Source: Vibrio brasiliensis LMG 20546 (lineage in GTDB: Bacteria > Pseudomonadota > Gammaproteobacteria > Enterobacterales > Vibrionaceae). From it: a stretch of 64,000 nt of DNA. The stretch's first letter is position 1. Each line of letters opens with the position of its first letter. The stretch spans positions 1 through 64,000 of the forward strand of contig NZ_AEVS01000072.1 in assembly GCF_000189255.1 (NCBI RefSeq), written 5' to 3'. Both the position numbers and the translations under genes were made by a program. The notes below the pieces were generated by a model. It made no database searches. It worked only from the letters and a program-made list of their open reading frames with translations, and was not told the DNA's origin. This document shows, one piece after another, positions 1 through 9,575 of this stretch.

Positions 1-66
1 AGGCGGAATCGAACCACCGACACGAGGATTTTCAATCCTCTGCTCTACCGACTGAGCTATCCGGGC
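1..66 (-). tRNA. tRNA-Phe (GAA), 3' end cut by window edge
   Basis: Read on the minus strand, the sequence starts GCCCGGATAGCTCAG, has the D-loop GTCGGTAGAGC, and carries an anticodon arm with GAGGATT and AATCCTC enclosing the GAA anticodon. The T-arm GGTTCGATTCC follows. The last ten or so bases (acceptor strand and CCA) lie before base 1. GAA decodes phenylalanine, and the body closely matches known gammaproteobacterial tRNA-Phe. Confidence 0.95.
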
Positions 67-169
67 GACGGAGCGCTATTAAACGGATTTTCGCTCTTGC
101 CGTCAACTTGTTTTTAGAAAAAAATGCAAAAAAGTGGTTAAGTGCCGATTATTTAGCCGTTTTTAATGA

Positions 170-1306
170 TTATGTTTTACCTGAGTTAAAATCCTTTTTG
201 AATTTGGTAACTTTTTCTAAGTAACGGCGGGCTTCTGCGTTCGGGTGCTTTTTGGTCAATGCCCAATAAACCTGATTTGGCTGTAGCGAATTGAGATCGC
301 GCATCGCCCGTTTACGGTCATTACGGTTGAAGGTGTTGAGTACACCGCCCGTACCACCGTTGTAGGCCGAAATCATGCTGTATTCGAGCGACGTTGGATG
401 ACTGACGTCTTTGAGGTAACGATTTTTCAGGATGTAGAAGTAGGCGGTACCTGTATCGATATTATTCTCTGGGTTAAATAGATACTCAGGAGTCGGCTGA
501 CCGGAGCGCTTCTTAACTAGCTTGAATACATCTTTGCCCGCTGTTTTCGGCACGACCTGCATCAGTCCATAAGCATTGGCCCAGCTCACAGCGTAAGGGT
601 TAAAGCTGCTTTCGGTTTTTATAATCGCGTAGATGAGATCTTCAGGGATGTCATATTTACGCGATGCACGTTGCACGATATCAGCGTATTTATAACTACG
701 GATTTCAAATTGTTCCTCGACCATCGGGATTTCGACGTAATAGGCTTTTTTGAAGTCGACATCTTTGACTTTGAGTTTGTTGGCAATCAGGTAATCGGCA
801 AAGCGATTAGCGCGCCATGACCATTGAATCGGTTTGTTATCCTGATCGACAACCTGTCGATAGAGGAAAGGCTGGCCTTCTAAAGTGATCTCTTTTGATG
901 AAAACAGATCGACGTTTGCTGGATCATCGGGTGTCAGCAAAGTGGTGATGATAGCGTTTTTCAGGTGTGCTTTAGGATCCGTTGGAGAGACTGTTTCAAT
1001 GGTAATAAGACCTTTATCGAAATTGACTTCTGAACGGCTGAGATAGTTGTCTATGTACTTAACGTAGTTGCTTTTGCCTGCGAACTTAATCTCGCTTCGT
1101 CCCCAGCGTTTTTCGATATTACCTGAGAAGCTGTTGATTAATGCATCTAACGCATCGGTATCTTTTTCAAACTGACCGGGTAGCTGAGCTAAATTTCTGG
1201 CAAATCGGTTGGTTGGCTCATAATTGACATCATATAGGCTTTCAACAAATTCTCTACTGCAGCCAGTCAATGACATAGCAAGCAAAAAATACGCTAACTT
1301 CTTCAT
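170..1306 (-). CDS. mltC: Membrane-bound lytic murein transglycosylase C
   Basis: This 378-residue lipoprotein cleaves the beta-1,4 bond between MurNAc and GlcNAc in peptidoglycan, forming 1,6-anhydro-MurNAc, and acts from the inner face of the outer membrane. A signal peptide ends in the lipobox LTGC (Cys16). The C-terminal SLT domain has the TESSFNP motif with catalytic Glu near residue 232, followed by AYGLMQVVP, both typical of family 1 lytic transglycosylases. An N-terminal MltC-type domain precedes it. It lies just downstream of yggX, as in other gammaproteobacteria. The Shine-Dalgarno AGGAG (1311-1315) directly abuts the T tract of a hairpin. Length and motifs fit MltC rather than Slt70 or MltE. 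Confidence 0.95.
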   Translation of the reverse strand: MKKLAYFLLAMSLTGCSREFVESLYDVNYEPTNRFARNLAQLPGQFEKDTDALDALINSFSGNIEKRWGRSEIKFAGKSNYVKYIDNYLSRSEVNFDKGLITIETVSPTDPKAHLKNAIITTLLTPDDPANVDLFSSKEITLEGQPFLYRQVVDQDNKPIQWSWRANRFADYLIANKLKVKDVDFKKAYYVEIPMVEEQFEIRSYKYADIVQRASRKYDIPEDLIYAIIKTESSFNPYAVSWANAYGLMQVVPKTAGKDVFKLVKKRSGQPTPEYLFNPENNIDTGTAYFYILKNRYLKDVSHPTSLEYSMISAYNGGTGGVLNTFNRNDRKRAMRDLNSLQPNQVYWALTKKHPNAEARRYLEKVTKFKKDFNSGKT

Positions 1307-1315
1307 ATATCTCCT

Positions 1316-1352
1316 AAAAAAATGACATCACTGCGGGCAATGATGTCATTTT
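1316..1352 (-). terminator. Terminator-like hairpin between yggX and mltC
   Basis: ATGACATCA and TGATGTCAT form a 9-bp stem with a 10-base loop. On the minus strand it is followed by a run of T that ends directly at the AGGAG ribosome-binding site of mltC. It can end the yggX transcript or act as partial attenuation into mltC. Confidence 0.7.
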
Positions 1353-1375
1353 CTCTATCTCGAATCAGGCTTGAA

Positions 1376-1648
1376 TTACTCGCTTGGTGGAGTGTAGCCT
1401 TCAATATGGACTTCTTTACCTTCAAACAGGAAGTTAACCATTTCTGTTTCGATCAACTTACGATGTTCAGGATCCATCATATTGAGTTTTTTTTCATTGA
1501 TCAGCATGGTCTGTTTGTGTTGCCACTCCGCCCACGCTTCTTTAGAGATATTATCAAAAATACGTTTTCCTAGCTCACCAGGATAAAGCTGAAAATCAAG
1601 ACCATCAGCTTCTTTTTGTAGTCGAGCACAAAATACAGTGCGGCTCAT
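1376..1648 (-). CDS. yggX: Probable Fe(2+)-trafficking protein YggX
   Basis: This 90-residue cytoplasmic protein belongs to the small YggX family, linked to iron trafficking and protection of Fe-S clusters against oxidation. The family signature [18 protein letters not shown] is at the N-terminus and includes the conserved cysteine (Cys7). The rest ([16 protein letters not shown], then NMMDPEHRK) matches the family end to end. It sits 20 bases downstream of mutY, which encodes an Fe-S enzyme, and this mutY-yggX-mltC order is conserved in enteric bacteria and vibrios. The link to MutY maturation is an inference from that context. Confidence 0.95.
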   Translation of the reverse strand: MSRTVFCARLQKEADGLDFQLYPGELGKRIFDNISKEAWAEWQHKQTMLINEKKLNMMDPEHRKLIETEMVNFLFEGKEVHIEGYTPPSE

Positions 1649-1668
1649 AACGACTCCTTAAAATATGA

Positions 1669-2724
1669 TTAACTTTGAAGCTCAAAAGGCAGGCTTTCCA
1701 GTAATTGTTTGACTGGAGCAGCTAAACCGATCTCTTCAGGTTGCGATAAGTTATACCAAAGACCTTTACTTCCTTCCATTACCACATTGGGTTGCTTTGA
1801 TAGGTCTACCAAAATTGGCGTGATATCGAGGTGATAATGACTAAAGGTATGGCGAAATGCGATTAACTGAGTCTGCCTTTTAATTGTAGCCTCAGTGACG
1901 TTACGACTATCTAGTTGATGAGCGATTTGGCTATCACTGTTCTCAGGGAAACAGAACAGTCCTCCCCAAATCCCCGATTGAGGGCGTTGCTCTAGCCAGA
2001 CGCGATTGTTGTGGTGCAGCATAACAAACCAAGCTTGTTTGACTGGTTTCTCTTTCTTAGGTTTCTTACCTGGGTAGTCGAGTGGGTTGCCCTGTTTTTT
2101 GGCAACACAGTAAGACTCGACTGGGCACAGAGTGCACTTAGGCTTGCTGCGAGTACAGACCATAGCACCCATATCCATCATAGCCTGGTTGTATTTGTCG
2201 ACATCAACCGAAGGAGTGTGCTCTTGTGCATATTGCCACAGTTGATTCTCAACTTTTTTCTGTCCCGGCCAGCCTTCTACCGCAAAGCTGCGAGCTAAGG
2301 TTCGCTTAACATTGCCATCTAAAATAGCGTGTGGCTGTTTGTATACCGAAGAGAGAATTGCGGCAGCAGTAGAACGACCAATACCAGGTAGTGCGTTCAT
2401 CTCTTCAATATTAAGAGGGAACTCGCCACCATACTGCTCGGTTACAACTTTAGCGGCTTTATGTAGGTTTCGCGCTCGGGCGTAGTAGCCAAGGCCTGTC
2501 CATAGGTGTAACACTTCATCTTGCTCTGCATTGGCAAGATCAATCACGGTTGGAAAGCGTTCCAGAAAGCGTTGGTAATAGGGAATCACAGTTGCAACTT
2601 GGGTTTGTTGCAACATGATTTCTGATAGCCAAACGCTATAGGCGCTTTTGTTTTGCTGCCAGGGTAGGCTCTTACGTCCATAGTTGTCATACCATTCAAG
2701 AATGGCGTTGGCGAAAGGGGTCAC
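1669..2724 (-). CDS. mutY: A/G-specific adenine DNA glycosylase
   Basis: MutY removes adenine mispaired with 8-oxoguanine in base-excision repair. The 351-residue protein has the N-terminal helix-hairpin-helix glycosylase fold with the EIMLQQTQV motif (catalytic Glu at residue 35) and [11 protein letters not shown] for DNA backbone contact. The [4Fe-4S] ligand pattern Cys-x6-Cys-x2-Cys-x5-Cys is intact. A C-terminal NUDIX-like domain, which reads 8-oxoG, follows the cluster. It heads the mutY-yggX-mltC run and is divergent from trmB across a 170-base gap. Length is normal for the family. Confidence 0.97.
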   Translation of the reverse strand: MTPFANAILEWYDNYGRKSLPWQQNKSAYSVWLSEIMLQQTQVATVIPYYQRFLERFPTVIDLANAEQDEVLHLWTGLGYYARARNLHKAAKVVTEQYGGEFPLNIEEMNALPGIGRSTAAAILSSVYKQPHAILDGNVKRTLARSFAVEGWPGQKKVENQLWQYAQEHTPSVDVDKYNQAMMDMGAMVCTRSKPKCTLCPVESYCVAKKQGNPLDYPGKKPKKEKPVKQAWFVMLHHNNRVWLEQRPQSGIWGGLFCFPENSDSQIAHQLDSRNVTEATIKRQTQLIAFRHTFSHYHLDITPILVDLSKQPNVVMEGSKGLWYNLSQPEEIGLAAPVKQLLESLPFELQS

Positions 2725-2894
2725 GACTTGCTCTGTCTATTTTGTTATCTAATCTGACAAAATTGCACCATAGTTTATGGGTAAAGTACAACCGATAAAC
2801 TGTGTGGAATTAGCTAAAAAACTTGCACCAGTGGCAATTCTTTGGATAATCACAATCCCTTTGAGTCGAGACCAATTTTTAGACAGGCAAAATC

Positions 2895-3614
2895 ATGAGT
2901 GAAGTGACCACTAACGAGTACAACGAAGACGGTAAACTGATACGCAAAGTTCGCAGCTTTGTTCGACGCGAAGGTCGTCTGACCAAGGGTCAGGAAAACG
3001 CGATGAATGAGTGTTGGCCAACTATGGGTATTGATTACCAAGAACAGCTTCTGGACTGGAAAGAAGTATTTGGTAACGACAACCCTGTAGTACTAGAAAT
3101 TGGTTTTGGTATGGGTGCGTCACTTGTTGAAATGGCGAAAAACGCGCCTGAAAAGAACTTTATTGGTATCGAAGTACATAGCCCAGGTGTTGGTGCGTGT
3201 CTGTCTGATGCTCGTGAGGCTGGCATTACCAACCTACGTGTTATGTGTCACGACGCGGTAGAAGTGTTTGCTAACATGATCCCAGATAGCAGCCTGGCAA
3301 CTCTACAACTGTTCTTCCCAGATCCATGGCATAAAAAGCGTCACCACAAGCGCCGTATCGTTCAGCTAGATTTCGCTGAGATGGTTCGTCAGAAGCTTAT
3401 TGATGGTGAAGGTATTTTCCATATGGCAACGGACTGGGAAAATTACGCTGAGCATATGATTGAAGTGATGAATCAGGCACCTGGTTTTGAGAACATCGCT
3501 CAAGATGGTGATTACATCCCACGCCCGGATGAGCGCCCGCTAACAAAATTTGAAGCACGTGGTCACCGTTTAGGTCATGGCGTTTGGGATATTAAGTACA
3601 AGCGCGTAAAATAA
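2895..3614 (+). CDS. trmB: tRNA (guanine-N7-)-methyltransferase
   Basis: TrmB uses S-adenosylmethionine to make m7G46 in the variable loop of tRNAs. The 239-residue protein shows the SAM-binding motif [16 protein letters not shown], the acidic residue in NFIGIEVH, and the family signature [15 protein letters not shown]. The C-terminal [19 protein letters not shown] is also characteristic. It is divergent from mutY and is followed by its own terminator before glsA, so it is probably monocistronic. Confidence 0.97.
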   Translation: MSEVTTNEYNEDGKLIRKVRSFVRREGRLTKGQENAMNECWPTMGIDYQEQLLDWKEVFGNDNPVVLEIGFGMGASLVEMAKNAPEKNFIGIEVHSPGVGACLSDAREAGITNLRVMCHDAVEVFANMIPDSSLATLQLFFPDPWHKKRHHKRRIVQLDFAEMVRQKLIDGEGIFHMATDWENYAEHMIEVMNQAPGFENIAQDGDYIPRPDERPLTKFEARGHRLGHGVWDIKYKRVK

Positions 3615-3670
3615 TCGCCCAACGTTATCGACTACATAGAGAGTCGCTAACGCTGACGTGAAGAGATTTA

Positions 3671-3700
3671 AAAAGCCAACATTGATGTGTTGGCTTTTTT
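3671..3700 (+). terminator. Rho-independent terminator of trmB
   Basis: AAAGCCAACA and TGTTGGCTTT form a 10-bp stem around a short loop, followed by a T run. Confidence 0.85.
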
Positions 3701-3747
3701 GACCCTATAAGAAAATAATAATAACTAATTGATTTTAAAGGTTGCTG

Positions 3748-4668
3748 ATGAAACCGACACAAGAAATCTTAACCGAAATCCTCGCTGAGGTTCGCCCTCT
3801 TATTGGTCAGGGTAAAGTCGCTGATTACATTCCTGCATTAGCTAAAGTACCTGCTACTAAACTGGGGATTGCGGTCTTTACCAATCAGGGAGAAGTGATT
3901 AAAGCAGGGGATGCTGATGAAGCATTCTCAATTCAATCTATTTCGAAAGCACTGAGTTTAACGCTGGCCATGTGCCTGTATAAACCAGAGGAAATCTGGG
4001 CAAGGGTGGGTAAAGAGCCTTCTGGTCAGGCATTCAACTCGCTGATTCAGCTTGAAATGGAGCAGGGCATTCCGCGTAATCCGTTTATCAATGCGGGTGC
4101 GATTGTTGTTGCGGATCTGCTTAATAGCCGCTTATCTGCCCCTCGTCAGCGTCTGCTTGAGTTTGTACGTCAGTTATCGGGCGATACGCATATCTGCTAT
4201 GACAAGATTGTTGCCGCGTCTGAGATGATGCACAGCGACCGCAATGCAGCCATTGCATACCTGATGCGCTCATTTGGCAATTTTGAGAACGATGTTATTC
4301 CGGTACTCAACAATTACTTCCACGCCTGCGCGCTTAAGATGAGCTGTGTCGATCTGGCAAAAACATTCAGCTACTTAGCGAACAAGGGCGCGTCAGTTCA
4401 AACTGGCAAGCCAGTGATCACTCCAACCCAGACTAAGCAGTTGAACGCCTTGTTGGCTACCTGTGGTTTGTATGATGGTGCTGGTGAGTTTGCCTACCGG
4501 GTCGGTATGCCAGGTAAATCTGGTGTCGGTGGCGGTATTATGGCTGTTGTTCCGGGCGAGATGACGATTGCAGTCTGGTCTCCAGAGTTAGATCCGTCTG
4601 GTAACTCGTTAGCAGGTACCAAAGCTCTGGAACTATTAGCAGAGCGTATTGGGCGATCGATTTTTTAA
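3748..4668 (+). CDS. glsA: Glutaminase
   Basis: This enzyme hydrolyses glutamine to glutamate and ammonia, and belongs to the serine-dependent beta-lactamase-like glutaminase family. The SISK tetrad (Ser64-x-x-Lys67) provides the nucleophile and base. NPFINAGAI and GKSGVGGGI are conserved substrate-pocket segments. I place the start at ATG 3748, six bases after AAAGG, rather than the upstream TTG at 3742, giving 306 residues, which is normal for the family. It lies between two terminators and is likely transcribed alone. Confidence 0.95.
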   Translation: MKPTQEILTEILAEVRPLIGQGKVADYIPALAKVPATKLGIAVFTNQGEVIKAGDADEAFSIQSISKALSLTLAMCLYKPEEIWARVGKEPSGQAFNSLIQLEMEQGIPRNPFINAGAIVVADLLNSRLSAPRQRLLEFVRQLSGDTHICYDKIVAASEMMHSDRNAAIAYLMRSFGNFENDVIPVLNNYFHACALKMSCVDLAKTFSYLANKGASVQTGKPVITPTQTKQLNALLATCGLYDGAGEFAYRVGMPGKSGVGGGIMAVVPGEMTIAVWSPELDPSGNSLAGTKALELLAERIGRSIF

Positions 4669-4697
4669 AAAAAGCCGCATGAATGCGGCTTTTTTTC
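4667..4697. terminator. Bidirectional terminator between glsA and the lipoprotein gene
   Basis: AAAGCCGCAT and ATGCGGCTTT pair across a two-base loop, with an A run before and a T run after. It can serve both convergent genes. Confidence 0.85.
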
Positions 4698-4699
4698 TT

Positions 4700-5362
4700 C
4701 TATTTCTCTAACGCAGCTTGGATTTCAGGATCAGTTACTATTTCGACTAACTGATCTCTGTAGGCTCGCAGAACATTATTTTGTGGCGACTCGTCCGCTT
4801 CCTCTTCTATGACGTCGCGATCCTGAAAGCGTTTCTCGACGATTTTTCCATCTTGAACCTCATAAACGCTCACTATTGAATCGGTATCAAAGTTGAAAGC
4901 GGTTACCCAGTTTAGGTTAATGCTGAAGTACCATTCTCTGATGTTGATTACGAGTAATTTATCAGCGTTATGGGACTTCAAGATCTCTAATGCTTTTTCA
5001 TCAGAGTCGATGCTTTCGACTCCCGCTTCCGTAGCATTCCAGCCACTTTCTTTAAAGCCCGTTGTTAAACGATGTTCAATAAACTGAGCTAAATTTTTGT
5101 CTTTATCTCCATCTTCAGTTGCAAGTATTTGCTCAACATGCCAGTCAAAAGGAATGCCGAATGAACCATGTGCAGTGCCGACAAAATGGTTAGGTTTTTC
5201 TTCTTCAATTAGCCGAGCTCGATTGTCCAGAACTGAGATAACGATGTTATCTTGGTGTGAAATACTTGGATTTGGACTTTGTTCTTCCAAAGATATAGGG
5301 CTAACACAACCCGAGAGAACTATTACAGAAAATAAAGCCAAACAAAGTTTTATCGTTTTCAT
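4700..5362 (-). CDS. Uncharacterised lipoprotein, possibly iron-regulated
   Basis: I do not recognise a named family. The 220-residue protein begins with a signal peptide ending in the lipobox LSGC (Cys19), so it is probably a lipid-anchored envelope protein. The mature part is acidic, mixed alpha/beta in appearance, and loosely resembles YajG-type lipoproteins in length and layout, but I cannot claim homology. There is no transmembrane segment after the signal. It stands alone, convergent with glsA. A Fur-box-like palindrome lies about 40-60 bases before its start codon, suggesting derepression under iron limitation. Function unknown. Confidence 0.8.
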   Translation of the reverse strand: MKTIKLCLALFSVIVLSGCVSPISLEEQSPNPSISHQDNIVISVLDNRARLIEEEKPNHFVGTAHGSFGIPFDWHVEQILATEDGDKDKNLAQFIEHRLTTGFKESGWNATEAGVESIDSDEKALEILKSHNADKLLVINIREWYFSINLNWVTAFNFDTDSIVSVYEVQDGKIVEKRFQDRDVIEEEADESPQNNVLRAYRDQLVEIVTDPEIQAALEK

Positions 5363-5403
5363 CGTTTTTCCTTAACGTTACTACTAAAACGTGCAGGATG
5401 TTA

Positions 5404-5422
5404 TCAAATGATAATCATTCAC
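5404..5422 (-). promoter_or_regulatory. Candidate Fur box upstream of the lipoprotein gene
   Basis: The core AATGATAATCATT is a near-perfect palindrome. Aligned with the 19-bp Fur consensus it matches 14 positions. It lies in the gap between the hemW stop codon and the lipoprotein start, so the only gene it can plausibly control is the lipoprotein. Confidence 0.6.
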
Positions 5423-5522
5423 AAAACCAATGTTTGGCGTCATGGGATAATTCACTCGTTATTATTTTTATAAGGTGATGCACTCGATATTTTTAAGCTA
5501 AATAACTAATATTTATATCGTT

Positions 5523-6695
5523 TTAATCCACCATAAACGCTTCTAGCAAGTCATTGAGGAATAGTTTTCCTTTCTTAGTGATTTGCCAGTGACTGTCACT
5601 CTCGTCGATGTAGCCCTTCTCAATAGCCCAATCAATCGTCTCTTGGATTGCTGTAAAGCCAAGACCTGTCGTGTCGAGAAAATCTTGCTTCGGGCACGCT
5701 TCAATTAGCCTGAATCGATTCATAAAAAATTCGAATGGACGGTCTGTATCATCAACTTCAGTTTCGTCGCTGAGATAAGGTTTAACCATGTTATCGAAGG
5801 CTGCCAGGTAGCCTCTTGGGTGCTTAACCTTTGTGGTTCTGACAATGCGCCCATCGGCAAAGCTTAATTTACCGTGTGAGCCACAGCCGATACCCAAGTA
5901 GTCGCCAAATCGCCAGTAGTTGAGGTTATGCTGGCACTGGTAACCCGGCTTGCTATAGCCAGATATCTCGTATTGTACGTAGCCTGCATCTGCTAACTTT
6001 TTATGCCCCTGTTCAAAGATATCCCACAAATCATCGTCATCTGGCAGAGTCGGTTGTTTGTAGTAAAACATGGTATTTGGCTCGATCGTTAGCTGATACC
6101 AAGAGAGATGCGGTGGATCCAGTTCGATCGCTTTGTCGAGATCGGCCAGTGCCTGCTCAACCGATTGATCCGGTAAGCCGTGCATTAGATCAAGGTTAAA
6201 ACTGTTCAGACCGATTTGATGAGCAAGCTTGGCTGCGTTAACGGCTTCATCCTGACCGTGTATACGACCTAGTCTTTCGAGTTTCTGTTGCTCGAAGCTT
6301 TGCACGCCAACCGAGATTCGAGTCACGCCAGCTTTCTGGTAGCCTGCAAAACGTTCAGCTTCTATGGTGCCAGGGTTGGCCTCCATAGTGATTTCAATAT
6401 CAGACTTAAACGGAATGCGAGCTTCAATACCTTGCAACAAAGTCGCAATGCCTTCGGCTGAGATTAGGCTCGGTGTGCCGCCGCCAATAAAAATTGAGTG
6501 CAGTGGACGAGGGCTATTATTTAACTGATAACGTTCAATGTCGGTCTCTAAGTCCTGCAGCAGCGCTGCAATGTACTCTTGCTCCGGAATGTCGGCCTTA
6601 AGAGCATGAGAGTTAAAGTCGCAATACGGACACTTTTGTACACACCATGGGATGTGTACATAAAGACTGAGAGCGGGGGGGATCAATGTGTTCAT
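5523..6695 (-). CDS. hemW: Radical SAM heme chaperone HemW
   Basis: HemW is a coproporphyrinogen-oxidase-like radical SAM protein that binds heme and delivers it to acceptors; it is not the oxygen-independent oxidase HemN. The 390-residue protein carries the Cys-x3-Cys-x2-Cys cluster motif at residues 18, 22 and 25 (WCVQKCPYC). The GGGTPS motif and the HNLNYW segment are typical of the HemN/HemW family. It is the last gene of the yggS-to-hemW minus-strand run and lies 23 bases after rdgB, the arrangement seen widely in gammaproteobacteria. The shorter N-terminus favours HemW over HemN. Confidence 0.93.
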   Translation of the reverse strand: MNTLIPPALSLYVHIPWCVQKCPYCDFNSHALKADIPEQEYIAALLQDLETDIERYQLNNSPRPLHSIFIGGGTPSLISAEGIATLLQGIEARIPFKSDIEITMEANPGTIEAERFAGYQKAGVTRISVGVQSFEQQKLERLGRIHGQDEAVNAAKLAHQIGLNSFNLDLMHGLPDQSVEQALADLDKAIELDPPHLSWYQLTIEPNTMFYYKQPTLPDDDDLWDIFEQGHKKLADAGYVQYEISGYSKPGYQCQHNLNYWRFGDYLGIGCGSHGKLSFADGRIVRTTKVKHPRGYLAAFDNMVKPYLSDETEVDDTDRPFEFFMNRFRLIEACPKQDFLDTTGLGFTAIQETIDWAIEKGYIDESDSHWQITKKGKLFLNDLLEAFMVD

Positions 6696-6718
6696 TGTCT
6701 AACGTTGATAGAGTGAGA

Positions 6719-7318
6719 TTACAACGGTTGTTCAGACAGCGTAGCAAACAGCTGCTTAAGCGCTTTACCGCGATGAGAGAGTTGCTTCTTACGCGCTGGT
6801 TCTAATTGAGCTGAGGCGCAGTTATCTTCTGGAACAAAGAAAACAGGATCATAGCCAAAGCCGTTTTCACCTTGAGCCTCCGTCAGAATTCGGCCTTCCC
6901 ATTTGCCATGACAGACAATAGGAGTTGGATCGTTGTCATGACGCATCAACACTAGTACACAGTGGAATCGCGCGCTACGTTGTTCTTCAGGAACGTCTTT
7001 CATCGCCTCAAGCAGTTTCTCAAGGTTCTGTTGGTCGCTTGCCCCTTCGCCAGCATAACGGGCAGAGTAAATCCCTGGAGCCCCTTTAAGTGCGTCGACC
7101 TCTAAGCCAGAATCATCAGCAATAGCGGCCAGGCCCGTCTCTTTTGCAGCATGGCGCGCTTTAATGATCGCATTTTCGATAAATGTGGTGCCAGTTTCTG
7201 CAACCTCGGAAACGTTGAACTCGCTTTGCGCTAATACTTCAAAGCCGAAATCAGACAGTAGGTCTGCCATTTCGCGAACCTTACCCTGGTTACCTGTCGC
7301 TAATACAATCTTGCTCAT
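6719..7318 (-). CDS. rdgB: Non-canonical purine NTP pyrophosphatase (dITP/XTP)
   Basis: RdgB hydrolyses dITP, ITP and XTP to monophosphates and keeps deaminated purines out of DNA. The 199-residue Ham1-family protein begins with the substrate-loop signature [12 protein letters not shown]. The segment [16 protein letters not shown] carries the catalytic acidic residues, and GFGYDPVFF and LSHRGKAL complete the family pattern. It is cotranscribed with the yggU/yggT/proC/yggS genes upstream and hemW downstream. Confidence 0.96.
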   Translation of the reverse strand: MSKIVLATGNQGKVREMADLLSDFGFEVLAQSEFNVSEVAETGTTFIENAIIKARHAAKETGLAAIADDSGLEVDALKGAPGIYSARYAGEGASDQQNLEKLLEAMKDVPEEQRSARFHCVLVLMRHDNDPTPIVCHGKWEGRILTEAQGENGFGYDPVFFVPEDNCASAQLEPARKKQLSHRGKALKQLFATLSEQPL

Positions 7319-7361
7319 TGGAATCTGTCTCTTTGATTAACTGGAGTAGCGAACAATGCCG

Positions 7362-7793
7362 TTACTCTTCTACGTAAAATTTCTGGGTGAACTGTAATCT
7401 GCCTGTGCCCTTAATGCCAGCATTAACATCCAGATTGAAGGTGAGTTGCTCTTCTTCAGTGATTGGGAACTCAGCTAAATAGTAAATCGCATCGCCCTCC
7501 TTTACTTCACGGAAGCTTAGTTGACGAGTTTGACCTATCAAGTTCTTGCTCGTGCCTGAGATGTCGGCAGTAATCGCCGGCTTTCCTGCTTGGGAATTAT
7601 CTAACACACTGATGTTCAGAATCGCAGAGTAGCCGTTACGTTTTAGTTTGTAGCTGCGTGCGACTTGTGCGGTTAAGAAGGTTGAGTTGAAGGCAGAGTA
7701 ATGAACTTCAACGTCTTTGATGGTTTTGAATTGGCCTGCCCAACTTGGTAAGGCAAACATGCTAATAAGCGCGAGTGTGATCCATTTTTTCAT
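7362..7793 (-). CDS. DUF4426-type periplasmic protein
   Basis: I place the start at ATG 7793, preceded by AAGGAAG, giving 143 residues. A longer frame to 7868 would overlap yggU and has no ribosome-binding site. A signal peptide (MKKWITLALISMFALPSWA) predicts export, followed by a beta-rich domain of about 120 residues with no cysteines. The family is common in vibrios next to rdgB and yggU but has no established function. Position inside the operon suggests cotranscription only. Confidence 0.85.
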   Translation of the reverse strand: MKKWITLALISMFALPSWAGQFKTIKDVEVHYSAFNSTFLTAQVARSYKLKRNGYSAILNISVLDNSQAGKPAITADISGTSKNLIGQTRQLSFREVKEGDAIYYLAEFPITEEEQLTFNLDVNAGIKGTGRLQFTQKFYVEE

Positions 7794-7845
7794 GATGCTT
7801 CCTTTTAAACCCACTTCAGACTCTGAAGTGATAAATAAAAAGCCA

Positions 7846-8136
7846 TCAGATGATGGCTTGTATCTCATTGGGAATTTGTGTCGGTGAGCTGATCCTGACC
7901 TGTTTGTGTCTGCCCAGTTCGCCTTTTTCGATTGTTATTAACCCTTTCGCCACTTTGAACTGCTTTGCTAGGTATTTGCTGAGGTGAGCGTTAGCTTTAC
8001 CATCTACAGGAGGAGCGGTTATTGCAACCTTGAGCTCCTCACCGTGTTGACCAACAATCTTATCTCGACTGGCTTTCGGTTGAATGTAGAGCCGTAGAAC
8101 AAGATCTTCACCATCAAACCAAGCTGCATGTGACAT
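7846..8136 (-). CDS. yggU: YggU / DUF167 family protein
   Basis: This is a 96-residue small basic cytoplasmic protein of the DUF167 fold. The family signature [13 protein letters not shown] followed by [16 protein letters not shown] is present. No biochemical function is established. Its start codon shares a base with the stop codon of yggT (TAATG), indicating translational coupling. Confidence 0.93.
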   Translation of the reverse strand: MSHAAWFDGEDLVLRLYIQPKASRDKIVGQHGEELKVAITAPPVDGKANAHLSKYLAKQFKVAKGLITIEKGELGRHKQVRISSPTQIPNEIQAII

Positions 8137-8693
8137 TATAGTTGATACCAGATAGGACCGATCAGATCGCCCATCAGGAAATTAGCGAATTGTAGAGCAA
8201 TAAACAGTACTAACACACTTAAATCAAAGCCGCCCATTGCTGGAATTACGCGACGGATTGGCGCTAGCATTGGCTCGGTTAGTTGGTGGAATACGTATTC
8301 AATCGGGCTACGACCCTGGCTGACCCAACTCAGGATTGCACGGATTAGGAGTACCCAGAATAGTAGGCCGCCAGCCGCCTTTAGTAGAGACAAGAAACCC
8401 AAGAATAGGAAGTCAGCGCTAAACGAGAAAGAGCCATTTGATGCGATGAGTACCAGAGCAACAAACTTGAGTACACAAAGTAGATAAGCGAACAGTACAG
8501 TCGCTAAATCCAGGCTGCCAATCGATGGAATCATGCGACGAAGTGGGGCGATGACAGGTTGAGTAGCTTTTACAATGAATTGTGAAAACGGGTTGTAAAA
8601 GTCTGCACGGGCAGCTTGCAACCAGATACGTAAGATCACCACCATGATGTAGAGATCAAACAGGGTGGAAATCAGAAAACTCATTGAATTCAT
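8136..8693 (-). CDS. yggT: YggT family integral membrane protein
   Basis: The 185-residue protein contains two tandem YGGT repeats, each a hydrophobic helix pair with an amphipathic segment. The repeat motif is seen twice, as [20 protein letters not shown] and as [20 protein letters not shown]. It is predicted to sit in the inner membrane. Relatives have been linked to osmotic tolerance and membrane-protein organisation, but the exact role is not settled. It is coupled to yggU and lies 39 bases after proC. Confidence 0.94.
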   Translation of the reverse strand: MNSMSFLISTLFDLYIMVVILRIWLQAARADFYNPFSQFIVKATQPVIAPLRRMIPSIGSLDLATVLFAYLLCVLKFVALVLIASNGSFSFSADFLFLGFLSLLKAAGGLLFWVLLIRAILSWVSQGRSPIEYVFHQLTEPMLAPIRRVIPAMGGFDLSVLVLFIALQFANFLMGDLIGPIWYQL

Positions 8694-8732
8694 AGGTAAC
8701 CCTTATTTTCTAGAGCGTTGTCGCTCTGGTAA

Positions 8733-9551
8733 TTAAAACAGTTTTTCCATCTCTTCAGCGCGGGTAACCGCAGCTTGCATAGCTTTGGCTACTATATCTG
8801 AAAGTTGATGCTGATTGAATGTTCGTAGGGCTTCTGCGGTAGTGCCCCCTTTGGATGTCACGTTCTCACGCAGGGTTGATAACTCAGTATCAGGGTTGCC
8901 TACTACCATGCTGGCCGCACCGAGAGCGGATTGCTGAACCAGTAAGCGGGCAGTCTCTTTATCAAACCCTTGAGCGATGGCTTCTGCCTGCATCGCTTCC
9001 ATAAACAAGAAGAAGTAAGCCGGTGCGCTACCAGCTGCGGCAATGACATTGTTAATACCAGACTCTTTTTCAACCCAGCAAACTTTGCCAACCGCTTGCA
9101 TTAACTCTGCGGCGAATGTTTTGTCTTGTTCACTCACTTGCTCTGGAGCAAACAGGCCGCTCATGCCTAACCCTAACTGCGATGGCGTATTCGGCATCAC
9201 TCTTACGATGTTAAGTTCACAGCCAAGCATCTCGTTTAATCGTGAGCAATGGATACCCGCTGCAATAGAAATGACTAACTTACCTGTAAAGTCGATGTTT
9301 TGTAGTGGTCGGCAGACCTCTTCCATCATTTGAGGTTTAACTGACAACACCACCACGTCAGCTTGCTGGGCTGCAGATAAATTGTCGCTGGTGGTCTGGA
9401 TATCGTAGTCTTGCTCTAATGGTAAGCGGCGCGTCTCTGATGGTGCTGTAGCTGTGATAAGTTCCGCTGGGTAGCCATCCGCGACTAAGCCAGACACAAT
9501 GGCTTTAACCATGTTGCCAGCGCCAATAAAGGCAATCTTCTTGTGTTCCAT
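8733..9551 (-). CDS. proC: Pyrroline-5-carboxylate reductase
   Basis: ProC catalyses the last step of proline synthesis, reducing delta1-pyrroline-5-carboxylate with NAD(P)H. The 272-residue protein has an N-terminal Rossmann fold with FIGAGNM near residue 9. The conserved VRVMPNTP segment and the C-terminal signature LRENVTSKGGTTAEAL are intact. It lies between yggS and yggT, the usual order in this group. Confidence 0.97.
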   Translation of the reverse strand: MEHKKIAFIGAGNMVKAIVSGLVADGYPAELITATAPSETRRLPLEQDYDIQTTSDNLSAAQQADVVVLSVKPQMMEEVCRPLQNIDFTGKLVISIAAGIHCSRLNEMLGCELNIVRVMPNTPSQLGLGMSGLFAPEQVSEQDKTFAAELMQAVGKVCWVEKESGINNVIAAAGSAPAYFFLFMEAMQAEAIAQGFDKETARLLVQQSALGAASMVVGNPDTELSTLRENVTSKGGTTAEALRTFNQHQLSDIVAKAMQAAVTRAEEMEKLF

Positions 9552-9575
9552 TAGTGTTTGTATCCTTTCAACAAT

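Noticed and set aside
7794-7868. Longer N-terminus of the DUF4426 protein
   Set aside because: It would hide the signal peptide and overlap yggU; AAGGAAG lies before ATG 7793.
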